Below, piece after piece: positions 30,768 through 43,788 of a DNA stretch of 64,000 nt (the stretch's first letter is position 1; each line of letters starts with the position of its first letter). The stretch covers positions 26,592,258 through 26,656,257 of the forward strand of contig CM055817.1 of assembly GCA_029582265.1 (NCBI GenBank). Reading direction: 5' to 3'. Source of the DNA: Zoroaster sp. YZ-2022. Lineage: Eukaryota; Echinodermata; Asteroidea; Forcipulatida; Zoroasteridae. Both the position numbers and the translations under genes were made by a program. The notes below the pieces were generated by a model. It was not told the DNA's origin and did no database searches. It saw only the letters and a list, made by a program, of their open reading frames with translations.

Positions 30768-33700
30768 TTATTCATCATCTACAAATAAGAAAGAAAACAG
30801 TATGGTTTATATTTAGAAACATTCATTGATGTGCAATTAATTGCACGGAAACAATCACAAATGTGGCTCGTTTATTAATCAATTATGATTTGTGACGTCA
30901 TTTATTTTAGTTGATATTTTAATTGTTAACTTTATTTTGTCTGTCTCTGTCTCTGTTTGATTTGGTCAGTCACTATGGGTGCAAGTGTGTTGATTATTAC
31001 GAACAATTGAACAAAATACCTCTAAAGTATATGAACAATCCATTGTTCGGTGATGGTGATTGGTTTCCCGCATCAAATAGAAGATCCACTCCAAATACAT
31101 TATCTAGACCATAATGGCCGCCGTAACACATACCATAACCCAGGCTTAGTGATGTATACCATTCACAGTTATTATCATCCAACTGAAGAGACTTCACGCC
31201 ATGTTCATCGCGGTATTGGAATGAGTCTTGATCTACTTTTGGACTCTGACCTGAAAAGAGAAATGCAAGAACTTTAATACGATTCTCTATTGTATTTATA
31301 AAATAGGATAATAGGGCCAATGTAAATGTTTCTACGAGCTACGGACGCCTCATGACGAACATTTTGTTTCAAATTTAAATGTATTTGTAATAAAACAATA
31401 GTGACTTTCAATTTGTTATTGTCAATAAAATATACAAATGGGGTTTGTATGTATTACAAAATACAATGGAATGATATACAGTTTGTCTACTCTGAAAAGA
31501 AAAAAGGGGGTTATAGGAGAATTTTTTTTATGACAGTCCCCTCCTCCATAAATATTTGGGTCAGGACATGTCAACCGTCCACAAGGGATCGCCGCCAATG
31601 CCTACCAGTATCCGTGCGGTTGGTTGCGTGCAGAATGACAACCAACCATCCAGCTGTTAGATACAGCCATACACACAGTCTGAGTTATCGATTATAAGTT
31701 TAATCTATACCTACCAATGACAGTTTTAGGGTTCCACGCATTTCCATCCAATATCTGTACCTCTATGTGATCGTGGAAAGCCTCCCATACAGAGTGAGAG
31801 ACATTGTTGTTAGGATCAAATGTCCACCTTTAAGACAAAACAGTTTTAATTCTGGAACTAAATAAAACTTGATATGTTTTCACAGATTATTATTGTTAAT
31901 TGTTTTTGTTTTATTTTATTTTGTTGTCACGCAGTCATAATTAGTATATGTACAACAAGCTAAGTTACCCGATCATGATCGGGTTTTTGATAGCAGTAAT
32001 GTGAGGTTTGTCAGAATGATTTGGGGAAAATTTGGTTTGGGGAAAATGACATATTTTCCTGAAATGGAGAGGGCACGTAATCGCACTTCAGGGCACTTAA
32101 ATTAACTATGACATTCGAATCCATGGCTGCGCTAGTGCCACAACATTGCCGTACTCAATTCATCCGAATTTGACACGATATGAGCCCGTTTGAAACGGGC
32201 CTGGCATGTCAGTTGTAATGAAATACTAATTACATTACATCTAGCCATGATGGATAAAATGATATTGAAATGTTTTCCATCTTTGAAATTACAAAATATT
32301 TCATCAATCAGTTTACCTGTATACCGTTCCTGCAGAGTCTCTCGCCAGTATCTCAGCACCTTTTTCTTGAAGAAAATCCGGCAGACGACTAAAACAGTAC
32401 TCGGAGTTCACATCACAGTCTCCATAATTATCTGAAAAAATTGTATAAAAGGAACGAACTTTAATAAGCCACTTCGTGAACATTTTCAGTTAACATACTT
32501 AATAAGTTTACAGTAGATTTGATCCCCGTGCATGACCTGTTGAGGGCGCACAATTCTTAATTTCGAAAGGTTCCCTTATAGCGTACGTGCAAAAACAGAA
32601 TATATGGGCAACAGTTTTTTATTTTTATTTTTTATTTTATTTTTTTAAATTTATTTAATTTAATGTTTTATTATTCTTTTCCCCACAAAGTCTTTTTAAA
32701 ATGATTTACAAAAGGACCATTGTATTAAAAAAATAAATTAGCCGTATTTAATTGTTCTATGGCATAAGTTTGAAACATGTACTTTCACACATACACACAA
32801 TGTATAAATATACTGCATTATTAATTATAGATTGATGAAATGCTTGCGTCGTGGGATAAACAATTTATACGATTTTGCCCATACACTGACGTATGTATGA
32901 AGCGCTGTATAGTCAGTGCTTACTGCGTGTCTGTGAAAATAATCGTATACAAATAATAACTTAACTGTTGATTTTCTGGTAACTTACTTTTAAATTGTCC
33001 GCTCGTGAAAATGGTGAGGATATTTTCAGCACCGTTTAGCGGTACTTTATTGTAGTAATAGTGGAATCCTTGCTGATATTATGATCATTTGCCATAAAGA
33101 GCTTCCATGTATATATTTACCTTGCAGTACATCGGTAACTGATGTTGGCCATCCGCTGTTTGCCTTGTACCACCAGAACAGTCTCCATCTAGCACCGTCT
33201 TCGTTAATCACAGGGTAGACTAAAACAAACAAAATGAAAACTCAAATAGACCGAATCATAAATATCTAAAATCCTTATTTTTGTTAAATATTCAGAAATA
33301 CAAAATATAGAAAAAATATACCTATCATGAAAAGGTATTTTTTTCATGCTGTCAATAATTATGTTTTCATCATATTTGTTCATTTTTGTCAGAACACTTT
33401 CTTCCCAAAACAAATTTAAGCTTTCAAATATTGCTGTCAATATTAATGAATTTATTAAAACAATCCCCTAGAACATAAACAAAGGAAAATCTAGGAAAAT
33501 CTACAGCTAAAATGAGAATGTAATAAGTCTGTACGTGTAAAAATATAAAATGTTTACAAACCTGTAGTCTTCACCTCTGTTGTAGGTGCTTCACTAGTCG
33601 TTACTTCAGGCGTCACAGGCGTGGTGCTTTCGTCAGCAGTCGTCATTTCTGTAGTCTGTATTTCTGTTGTAGATGCTTCGGTCATTGATGGTTCGGTTAC

Positions 33701-36260
33701 AAACAAATAAAATTAGAACGAATCATAAATATCTAAAACCCTATGTTTTCAAATATCCATATAAAAATTCCCCCAAAACCATCACCAGTTCCGGATCTAT
33801 GGGCTAAAACAATGGGAAATTCAGAAGTCCAATAACTCCCAAACAAAATGATTTACAGACTTGTTAATTGGCAAAAACATTGGTCCCGATATGATGATGT
33901 ATCTTAAGTCATAAATAAATCATTGAACGTGACCGGTTCTGCTATTATGGGCTAAAACAGTGAAAATTAAAAAATCTGTATCAATCCCGAGCGAAATGAT
34001 TTGCAGACTTGTGACTTGGTACAAACAGTTATTATAATGTACCTAAAATTCATAAAAAATCCATCCGTTCCAGTTTAATGGGCTAAAACAATGGAAATGT
34101 AAAAAGCATAATAACTCCTAAACAGAATGGCGTAGAGACTTGTAATTTTGCACCAACATTTTTACCAAAGTGTAGATGTATCTAAAATTATTAAATCTAT
34201 ATTAACTTAAGTGGTTCCAGTATTATCGGCTAAAACAATGGAAAATGTAAATCCATATAAATACCGAACGAAATGATGAACAGACTTGGTACCAAGATTG
34301 TTACGGTAGGTATATGTATCACAGTCGAAATATAAAACAAACAATACTGTAAGCGTTAAGGGGCGCTATAGTCATTTTTGGAAATTTTTCCTCATTTTTG
34401 GTACAAAATTGTATTTTCCCCATACCTTCCTTAATGTTTATCCTGCGGCCAAGACATTTGGCACAAATGTTGTCTTCTGTAAAAGCAACAATCTCACATC
34501 ATCTAAATCACCGCTAGAAGGCGCTAAAAGCAATATTTTGGGTCATATTGTTCCAAAAACATACTTTTAAGAAGATTTTGACCCAAAGTTAGGATTTGTT
34601 TACCAAAAGTACAATAAAGGCTAATATAATAACAACCATGGTACTACTGATGACATAAATTTATACACTGAGGAAAATATAACTTATTGTATTTAAACAT
34701 AATGGCGGCCATATTGGATTCCCAGAATGCACTGGAAGTGGTTACATGACTCAATATTGTCTAGTTCAGAGTTTAAAAGTTGACAACAAACCCCAAACAC
34801 ATACTAAATGTTTTGAAGTAAAAACAAATTATATATATGTTCAAAAGAAACCGGTTGCCATGGCAACCACGAACACCCATTATCACTGATTTTTGCAAGA
34901 GGAGGTCCCAAAGAATAGGTAGGAAAAGTCAGAAAATTAATTTCAGCATGATCGGACAAAGCGTTCTGGTGATATTATTTTAAAAATAAGAACATTAGGG
35001 GGAAAATTGTCCCCCCGGCCTGATAGAGTTAATAGAAAGGTGTATAGACTGGTAATGCTGCACTATCATCTGTCCCAATATGTAGATGTGTCTACAAACG
35101 TAAACGGTTCCTGCACAATGGACTAAAACAATGATCATATTAAAGCATTATAACTCCCAAACGGAATGACGTACATACTTGTATCTTGACACAAACATTT
35201 CGTGTTGTAGCGAAAACGGTGACTTGACGTTTGTTGCAATAGCCACTCCAACCTAAGTGGTATCACAGTCCTTTTTAATAAGGACAATAACTTATTATAG
35301 CCAGTTGAGCTTACTGAGTAGGATCAACATTACACAAGAACGACGAAATAGTATCTGGGTGATTTTCTGCAGGGCAAAGGCGTGTTTTTGTATACGTTAA
35401 TAATCAAATAAAATGTAGTTTTCTTAAGTGATAACATGTCTTATCAAGCACTACGGAAAATACCTCATAGACTTATATTCAACTATTTTTGTTCTGTGAA
35501 AACAATTATTTCGCTCAACCACCAAAATGGCTCACGAGAGAAAATTATATAAATCACTTACCACATTGCAGCCATTTTCGAATCTCTTTGGGGTCGCTGC
35601 TGATCAGAAAGGAGTCATAATAGATCACATTGAAGTATCTACATGGTGTGTGAGTATTCATACCAGCTGGATGAATCTCGGTACACTGACATGGATCCTC
35701 AACTGGAATTAACCAGCGGTATATATTGTTGGAGTTGGGATCTGGTTCTCTTCCAATAGAGCAGATCATACCTAAACAAAAAATAATAAAAATAAACACA
35801 AAGTTTTACAAAAAATTTCAATTATTGTGATTCATAAATTAAACTCTATATGATTAATAATCAGTTTGATAAATGGTACAGTTGTGATTAATGTAACAAT
35901 AAGCCCCACAAATCCAGATGTAATTATACCAAGCAGACCAAACAATGCTATTTCAAAATCTGTTTGATAAATTTTACAATTGTGATTAATGAAATAATTA
36001 GCCTTATCTAGATGTAATTATACTATACAGAACACGTAATTCTAGTTCAATAGGTTGGCTTCAGTGGCAAATGTGTTGTGTTAGGAATAAGTAGTTAATA
36101 TGTGGCATTAATGCACATTCCATGTTCTGACTATGAGAGACTGGAGAGTGGAGAATAGTGGATATGCTTAATGACGAACGAAAACAAAAAGTTTACCTTC
36201 AGTACTATTCGCATATAGGAAAAGTGCCAGAATTAGCAGCGTTCCAACACAAAAGGCCAT
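30768..36260 (-). CDS. Gene D: complete secreted family member, 8 exons
   Basis: Exons: 36260-36197, 35771-35562, 33699-33562, 33219-33121, 32431-32317, 31827-31715, 31250-31020 and 30778-30768. The sum is 981 nt, 326 residues plus stop. Residues 1-21 are a signal peptide (MAFCVGTLLILALFLYANS). Residues 22-91 are a unique domain with five Cys (MICSIGREPDP, EDPCQCTEI, THTPC, WLQC). Residues 92-137 are a Thr/Glu-rich, probably O-glycosylated linker. Residues 138-326 are the conserved C-terminal domain with WRLFWWYK, NYGDCDVNSEYCF, WTFDPNNN and FGVDLLFDAG, ending YFRDDE. It is probably secreted; the core resembles fibrinogen-C-like proteins of the skeletal organic matrix 5 type (tentative). Oddity: the exon 3 acceptor reads TTG where gene E has TAG; an in-frame AG 24 nt inside (exon start 33675) would restore splicing and give 318 residues. 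Confidence 0.82.
33675..33699 (-). other. Altered exon 3 acceptor of gene D
   Basis: The position aligned with the gene E acceptor (TTGTTAG) reads TTGTTTG here. The next AG on the gene strand, in GACCGAAG ending at 33676, keeps phase 1. Confidence 0.65.
33780..34335. repeat. Diverged tandem repeat, alternating period
   Basis: The word GGCTAAAACA recurs at about 33802, 33950, 34081 and 34229, spacings near 148, 131 and 148, each followed by an AAATGATNNACAGACTTG-like stretch. Related units are at 35050-35215 and 47640-47880. Located in intron 2 of gene D. Confidence 0.75.
34345..34830. repeat. Dispersed repeat in gene D intron 2
   Basis: Parts match 19075-19235 directly. Other parts match 57250-57360 in reverse: the CAGAGTTTAAAAGTTGACAAC and ATGGCGGCCATATTGG area against the GTTGTCAACTTTCAAACTC area. 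Confidence 0.6.
34850..34870. promoter_or_regulatory. X-box-like palindrome
   Basis: GGTTGCCATGGCAACC is a perfect palindrome identical to the RFX-factor X-box consensus. It is intronic and its function is unproven. Confidence 0.35.
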
Positions 36261-36370
36261 TCTGAAAGCTGTTCAAGTCGCCACTGTAGACAATGAGTCG
36301 ACTACAAGACACTTTTGTAAGCTATCAACACTGTAGATTAAACTGAAATCGAGAGTATATACAGACAGGA

Positions 36371-36380
36371 TTTTTATATA
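36371..36380 (-). promoter_or_regulatory. TATA box of gene D
   Basis: The gene strand reads GATTATATAAAAATCC about 110 bp upstream of the ATG at 36260, a good TATA element predicting transcription start near 36340. A weaker TATATA lies at about 36356-36361. Confidence 0.5.
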
Positions 36381-36550
36381 ATCACAATTTATTCAGGTGT
36401 CCACACAGGGCACAATATTGCTGGTCAAAAACCAGTATAGAATCAGTAAATAAAAATCCCTCTCAGAAACTACACAAAATGTCTAGATGTACATATGTAA
36501 GTCTACTCAGTATGAGCTCCAATCCAATACTGACTAATATCTGTTTTATT

Positions 36551-36722
36551 TTTCAATATCAAAGGCCCCTGCGTGTGGCCGAATTTGATTGGTTAGTTAT
36601 CATGACGTAATTGCCGTATCTAACGCAATGATAGACAGCGCGCAGCGTGTATACGCACGCACGTACTATGGAAGACTTCAAGAACACTTTGATCAATAAT
36701 ATATTTAATCAAAACCCTTTGT
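36551..36722 (-). promoter_or_regulatory. Conserved upstream module of gene D
   Basis: The paralogue of 25795-25965; see that entry for the shared CCAAT, CRE-like and CG-rich islands. It begins about 290 bp from the gene D start codon. Confidence 0.6.
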
Positions 36723-36729
36723 TGTCCAA

Positions 36730-37970
36730 TTAAAATCATATTTCATATACACGTGAAATATACGGAAGCGTTAAAGGTGCAATACCGTCACGATCAGAGC
36801 AGACTTCCAATAGAGCACAACATTATTTTATTATGAAGTAGCAACAGTAATATTCCATGCCCTGTTGATTGTAAGCATAACAACAATGGTCTCACTCTCC
36901 ATCCACTCGGTAAAAAATCAACAAACGGTTGTATATATGTACATTTCATAACATGCGTGTAATTTGATATCAGCAACTGGAGTGGTACAATTACAATAGG
37001 TGTCTAAACTATAGTGGTCAAAGGTGTTTATATTTGGTAAGTTGTCAAACATTAGAATGAATACTAACAACGGAAATACATTTTCACTAGTATCACAACA
37101 ACATGCTGAAACTTTCACAAGACTGTTTTCCATTATTATATCTTGATTCTTACGAAGTATTATGTTTGTCCAGTAAGAACTTACAAGGACCCAGACATGT
37201 TAGTTAATAACAGAATTTTGGTGGTTAACCATTTTTATTGACTCCAAATATATGCAAACAAAATTCAATCCGAATCATCCTTGGGGAAACGCGTTTTTAA
37301 TTAGGAATAAAATTGGCCGCCAGCAACTGCCCAATATACATAAAAAGGAAAGTATTTCAAACACCTAAATTTGCAAATGAATGTTTGGTCCAACTGGGGA
37401 AAATTAAACACCACTGAAAATAAAAATTAAATTGAAAACAAAATTGTCAGAAATTGCATTCAAAACAGCGAAAAAAAAACCGCTATTTTTCCTAGTGCAG
37501 GGAAAACCATGACAGCAAACCTTATTATGTGTAAAAATACGGTTTATAATTAATTGGTTTACGGTCAACTCACTTGCTAAGTACCTTTTAATGAGTTGTA
37601 GCTAGTGCGCCTATTGTTAAATTTACGAGACTGTCTCCGGCGAAATTGATGCATTTTTTATGTGTTTTTGTTTTTATCTATTTTTTTAAATTGTTTTTTA
37701 ATTTAGCTACATGTTTTCAGTACACTGGCTGTATGACCTTGTTGCAGTGAGCGATATGTTTATTAAGGGTATGAAAAGAATGACGACAGCAATTATCACC
37801 TGGTACAGTTTGCGGTGATAGTATTTGACTTGCTGAGAACCATGCATGTCCATTTATGGCAAATGCGAAGGCAACAGTTACCTATTTAAAAAAGGAATTC
37901 GACAAATAGCTGATATATTTAATAAAGATGAAACAGGAAATATAGACAATTTATTTGATAATGATTTTAT
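36730..37970. other. No recognisable gene
   Basis: AT-rich sequence upstream of gene D. I see no family exon, conserved domain or repeat boundary. Confidence 0.4.
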
Positions 37971-37974
37971 ATTT

Positions 37975-38105
37975 TCCCCCAAACCAACGTATATTTGAGC
38001 CGCTGCATAGTCAGTGCTGTCCAAGTGTAGGTGGAAAATGTTCAAATACGACTCACATGCGAGATTTGAACCCACGACTCCGATAGGCCGGTAAGAATCC
38101 TACAG
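37975..38105 (-). mobile_element. tRNA-derived SINE
   Basis: Minus strand: tRNA-like head with B box GGTTCAAATCT (about 38065-38075), then a body ending in CAGCACTGACTATGCAGC and ATATACGTTGG. The body sequence recurs without the head in intron 4 of B, C, D and E (about 13480, 18295, 32885, 46605). Confidence 0.6.
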
Positions 38106-38109
38106 CAGC

Positions 38110-38800
38110 CTATTTAATTGATTAAGGAAATACACGTCTGTCTAAAATAAATGAACACTGGATATTTGATGCTTTAAAATTTAAAATAAGTTTAGACAGT
38201 TTGCCATAGACCTATGCATTGTCAACACGTTGATGTATAATAAATGGTAAGAATAGCAGCATCGAATTCAAACTCTCATTTCCTTTGGTGATAATAACAC
38301 AATACAGACATTCGATATCTTCCAATTGGACAATTTGCGTGTGAATATCTTCATCATACAATCATAAAATAACTATTTGATGTTTTTTGATGATAGAAAC
38401 AGGGAACAGCTGTTCAAAATATTGTCAGATGATCTTCCTATGTTTGATACAATCACCAGAATTGCAAAATGTAAATTTAAGGTAACAATTTGCGTATGAT
38501 TGTTATTTCAAATAAATTCCATTTTTAAAAGCTGCCTCCAAGTCTTATATTGTGCATTTGTCTTATAGTATTTACTGTTACAGATACAACAAAACAGATA
38601 CAACTCAGATACAACATAACAAAAAGTGCTCGTAATAAGTATCTATGATATTGGAAAGAACATTTTAGATCAAAATGTACTTGATTATGAGTGTATATTA
38701 AATCAAAAAGGAGGTGAGAACATCATTGGTCCAACTAACTACATTGGTAATAGGTGTGTTTACTGTTAAAGTGAACCCCAACAAGTTAGATCACCTGCTC
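38110..38800. other. No recognisable gene
   Basis: AT-rich intergenic sequence with short GATACAAC repeats at 38580-38620; nothing else seen. Confidence 0.4.
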
Positions 38801-38829
38801 AACACTCAAATTTATAAGTAAGATTAATT

Positions 38830-40150
38830 GCGGTGACACCATGTGAAATTCTCAATTGAGTAGTAATTAGTTACAACTCGACGTTTCGATCAGTGTGCTC
38901 TGATCGTCCTCAGGAGAATGCCAGACTCTGGGAAATGTTGCTGCTTAAGTAGACTGCTAGAGGATTACGCGATGACAGGATACTGGAGGATTAGTTCGTT
39001 GAGGCGTGCAGGCGGGAACTGTTGAGACTAGGATCCTAGGAGCTGGGGAAGGAGTGTGCGCTCACTGAACCGAATCAGTTGTTGACAAGCACTGGGGCAA
39101 GGAGGGTGGTTAACTTAGATTATAGGAGATCCCTCAATCTGGGGTGGGTTGTGGACTTTGGATATAGAAGATCCTTCAGTCCGAAGTAGTGGTCGTTAAA
39201 TATCGCTGATGTAGAAGCCGATGTCCTGTGGCACAGTGTCGTGTTTAACGATCTCGATGGCCTCTCTGATGCGTCTGAGGTGCCATGTGTCGATGGGTGA
39301 TGAGTTGGGCTGCCTGCCAGTCGATTTGGTGGTCCTTGATGTGTGAGTGCTTGACGATGGCTGACTTCTCAAAATCTCCTCTGCGGCCGTGTGCTCGGTG
39401 TTCTTTCAGTCTAATGGGGGAGATTCCGCTCTGTTTCGCCGATGTAGACCTTACCACACTCACAGGGGATCCGGTAGACTCCCGCTCTGTTGCTGGGATC
39501 CGGTTTATCCTTGTGAGTGTGTAGAAGTCCTTGGAGTTTGCTAGGGGCTGAGTGGTAGACTTGGATGCCTGCTTGTCGGAGGATGCGTTGGAGTTTATGT
39601 GACGTCGAACCTAGATAGGGGAGACAAGTAGAAAGGGTTAGATTACTTACCTTGCGTTCGGAGTTTGCAACCGGCTTCGATGTGCTGATCTTTGGCTAGA
39701 CTGTCCTTGTCACATAGGTTGTAGGCGCATTGTACGAGGGTACGGTTGACCGATGACTTGATGCTTGGGTGATGGAAGGAGCGCTGGTTGAGGTAACGGT
39801 CTGTGTGTGTGGACTTTCTGTAAACGCTGTGGTGTAGGGAGACGTCTGGGTTCCTGGAAATGCCAATATCGAGGAACAAGATCTTGCCATCTTCCTCTGT
39901 TTCCATGGTGAACTTGATGCTAGGATGTTGCTCGTTGAGGTGTTGTAGAAAGTCCTGGAGTGTGTCTCTGCCATGTGGCCAAACCACAAAGGTGTCATCC
40001 ACATAGCGGAGCCACAGGTTCGGTTGAAAGTCGGCGGTGTTGAGGGAAGAGTTTGCAAACTCTTCCATGAAAATGAGAGCAAGGACCGGGGATAGAGAGG
40101 AGATCCCATGGAGGTCCCAGCTGTCTGCTCGTAGAACTTGCCCTGAACTC
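38830..40150 (-). mobile_element. Penelope-like element family 1, broken
   Basis: Minus-strand, 5'-truncated. The upstream frame (40068-39643) contains WLRYVDDTFVVWPHG, the YVDD catalytic motif, then LFLDIGISRNPDVSLHHSVY, typical of Penelope/Poseidon reverse transcriptases. Downstream, near 39500-39430, another frame reads VYRIPCECGKVYIGETERN, a GIY-YIG nuclease. A frameshift near the G run at 39416-39420 moves into RLKEHRAHGRRGDFEKSAIV. The element ends at about 38870 with a hammerhead-like GATCGAAACGTCGAG motif. It is a dead copy. Confidence 0.85.
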
Positions 40151-40544
40151 CCCTGAAGTGTTTGGCTTATAGGTTTTCTCAGTAACGATTTGTTTCTTTA
40201 GTTATGTGTGCATTTAAAATTTGAATGTGCTTGATTATACATGTACTTTTAAACAAAAAGGAGCTGAGAACACCATGTACCATGTATACGTACATTACTT
40301 TATATTGTCAATGAGTTCAATGATTTGATTTAGATCTTCTTTGCTGCACCTGGAATTTCACTACGAGCTATTTGGCATCTTAATAATATCTTAATAAACC
40401 TGTCGGTTTTGTAATCATTTAGACATTTGATTTAAACATTTTGTGTGTAATTCTTAAGGTACCTATGGAAGAAGATACGACGTTGTTGCACTCAAATGTT
40501 TTAATGTATGTAAATGTATGCACTGTTGCACAATGCGAACCCTA

Positions 40545-42420
40545 ATCATAAAATACATTACGTAACAATTTATACATTAGTTAACACACACTACTGTTGG
40601 TTGTCAAACATCCAATGTTCTCCATTCGATTTGCAGCTAAATGAATTGTTTTTATAGTTTGTCCAATAATTGGTCAGATACACTATCTGAAAGCTTTGTG
40701 AAATCTAACCACTATATCTTGATCGGTATTTCAAACATTCATAATGTATTGATTGTTAAGAAAGCAATCTAACAATATCTCTTTACGACATATATACTGA
40801 AACACTGAATATGTATTCATTTAAACAGGACACTGATTTAGTACATGACTGTTAATATGTAGTAGTGTGTAATCATTGTTTGTCTCGTCTTTTTTTGCAT
40901 TCATAAAAATCACTTCTTTAGAATGGAGGTTTTACCATTATCTATTGGTAAGCAAACTCATATTATTATACAATGTCTGATTTGTTCTCAAATAAACTGT
41001 TTTACGAAAGACTGGTACACTTGGTACACTACATGGATTGAAAAACACTAAAACCATTTTCGCTAAACACAGCACAAGCATCGCCTCAATAAATCCAATA
41101 CACTTACGGTTTTAAAGTCCAACAATACAGACGCTACATCATTTTGCTATTGACAGATTATCAAATCAACGAACTATTATCTAAAAGCTTACTGGGTGTT
41201 TAGTTAGTACACCTACCATTCATTCTGAACATTGTGTTTGTCTGAAGTGCTTTCATCTTAGAGAAAACTGGATTTGTTGTGTTGAATTTACAAAAGCTAC
41301 AATTATGCATTTTTTTGTAAAACATGTAACAGTTTCAATGTTTTGTGATTAAAAGTTCACAGTTTAGTTAACATGACATTTTGTCTTCATAATTAAACTA
41401 GAGGTTGAAATGAACATACACTACAGAATACTAATGTTATTCCTGCCCTTTAACATTGCAAACAGAGAGTATCCTGCCAACACGAAAGTGTTAAAATAAC
41501 ACCAGATGGCTGAACTTTATTATCCCACGGTGTTTATTATTAACACTAGTAGCGTAGTTGTTAACACCTTAGCTTTGACAGTGTACATATTGTAATGCTA
41601 AGTAGGCCTAATTAAATGTGTTTAATTGTCAAGTTATATTATGTTTAACATGTCTATTGTAAGAAAGCTCGTATTATTGTCCATTATCTGATAAACTGTT
41701 TTACGAAAGACCGGTATTGTACTACATGGACTGAAACACACTAAAACCATTTTCGCTAAACACAGTACAAGCATGGCCTCAATAAATGCAACACTGACAT
41801 TTACGGTTTTAAAGTCCTTACTAAAACGAAGTCTGACAAAACGAACGTGTTCAAATAACACCAGATGTGTCAACTTTATTCTTCCATTGTGCTTATTTTG
41901 GGCAACTTGCCCATTATTAACACCGGCGGTGTAGTTTTTAACACATGAACTTTGGCAGAGAGTATCCTGCCAACAAGAAAGTGTTAAAATAACACGAGAT
42001 GGGTCAACTTTATTCTTCCACTGTGTTTATTTTGGGCGACTTGCTTATTATTAACACCAGCGGTGTAGTTTTTAACACCTTACTTTTAACAGTATATTGT
42101 AATGCTAAGTAGGCCTAAGTAAATTGTTGAATTGTCAACTTATATTATCTAACTGTATTACACAATACTCACCTAGCTATACACAAGTTTGTTGTTTGTC
42201 ATGAGGCAAAATGTAAAACATATGGGAAACTCCATAACTAATTTAACTAATTGATCCAAGTTTATTATATTTAGTTTTGCACTAACATAATATTTACAAC
42301 AAGAAATATCGATATTACTTATACCCTTTTACTGTAAAAGGGAAAAAAGTACAACATTGGTAACACAAATATCCCGTTATTATCCCGTTATCCCGTTATT
42401 ATCCAAAAGCTAACTTCATG
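40545..42420 (+). repeat. Spacer block R, copy 4
   Basis: Same orientation as R2 and R3, 3' of gene E. The AACACC/GTGTTAA portion is partly amplified two to three times in tandem between 41465 and 42090. Confidence 0.8.
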
Positions 42421-43025
42421 TCAAGTTGGTAAATGTTCCAATCATCATAAACAAATAATGATGCACGTGTTTAAAGGGAAAAACAATATTTGAAAAAAAA
42501 GTGAAATGCTGAATTATGAAGTTGGCATCCGGAAATTTTGTCTAAAATATAAAAACAGAATAAAAGGAAATCGTTTTTATCGTTTTCTCAGAAAAAAAGG
42601 AGCATCTGTTATGACTAAACTTTCACAGATTAGTTGTATTTCTTGAAAACTAGATAAAATTAACGTTTCCTCATTATATTTATTTATTTTGTTCCGTTTC
42701 ACGAACTAACAACAAACGCAATTAACTGTAGACTTTGAGCATTGTGAAGAAATGATGTTCACGAAGTGACACTCGAGTTTATACTACTGCGACCCTTCGA
42801 TGACAGTGACCTAACAACAATCATGTAGCCTTAACAGCTCATGTACGCTGCACATTACCTACATGAAGACAGTGTGCCAGTCTGCCATAACCCAGTCCAC
42901 GGCATTGGTACTCAATACGTGCACACGCACTACGAGCACAGTAACGAGCTTTACTACCCTGTCGTAGGACATCATGGGATTACGCACTCTATGCGGGAAG
43001 GTACTTCATAGAACTAGACGCGATT

Positions 43026-43369
43026 TTAATTTTTTTTTAAATGTTTTAATTTTTTTTTTTTTTATCGCCCCACACAAGGCCAATGGCCACTCCAAGGTGG
43101 GGGCTACTAAGTCATTGAGTTGTTATAACGACTCCACACTGAAGAAACCAGCCCCTCGCACCGAAACAAGACAAGTTAATAACCAGCCTCTTCACGGTGC
43201 GAATAGTACTGGGAGGTGTAACTAGTCCAGAACAAGGCAGTTGTTAAATTGCCTCTGCCCCTATAAGCAATTATGGTTTAAAAAGTGTCTTGCTCAAGGA
43301 AACAAGTGTCACGGCTAACACCAGAACTTGAGTGCGGTAAGCTACACCGCTCGGCCACGACACTCCACA
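43026..43369 (-). mobile_element. tRNA-derived SINE with poly(A)
   Basis: The minus strand starts GTGGAGTGTCGTGGCCGAGC, containing an A box like tRNA-Ser/Leu (TGGCCGAGCGG). It continues with CCTTGAGCAAGACACTTT, a conserved SINE core-type word, and ends in an A-rich tail (T runs at 43027-43066 on plus). The paralogous site at 30322-30345 lacks it, so it inserted after the D/E duplication. Confidence 0.75.
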
Positions 43370-43788
43370 AACTAGACGTGGGTGAATTCGCTATATGCGT
43401 CCACCACAAAAGAGAACACAAGGATGTCACTTCGTGAAATTGAGCCCAAGCTTTGTTTACAGTTTGCGTATTCACGAACTGATAAACGTTTGCTCGTTCA
43501 ACGAATACTTTACTATTAAAACGTAAAAGCGGCAAAAACAAAATGCAATCGTTCAAAAGCTTGTAAAAGGGAGAAAGCGTGTTTCAAAATAGACAACTTC
43601 TAACGCCGTTTTCTTTAAATGTTAATTTTATTCTGTGGGTGTTTGATTGTCACTTCCTGGCATCGGTGGCAATTTGATATCAAATACCAATGTTGTGCTT
43701 TCTATTTAATAACTACGGTGAATATTTCCCTATGACTGCATCATATCCAACTACCATCATCACAAACACTCGATGTTGCACATTAGGC

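Noticed and set aside
31968..31990. Palindrome CCCGATCATGATCGGG followed by T's as a terminator
   Set aside because: It resembles a bacterial terminator but lies in a eukaryotic intron; chance palindrome.
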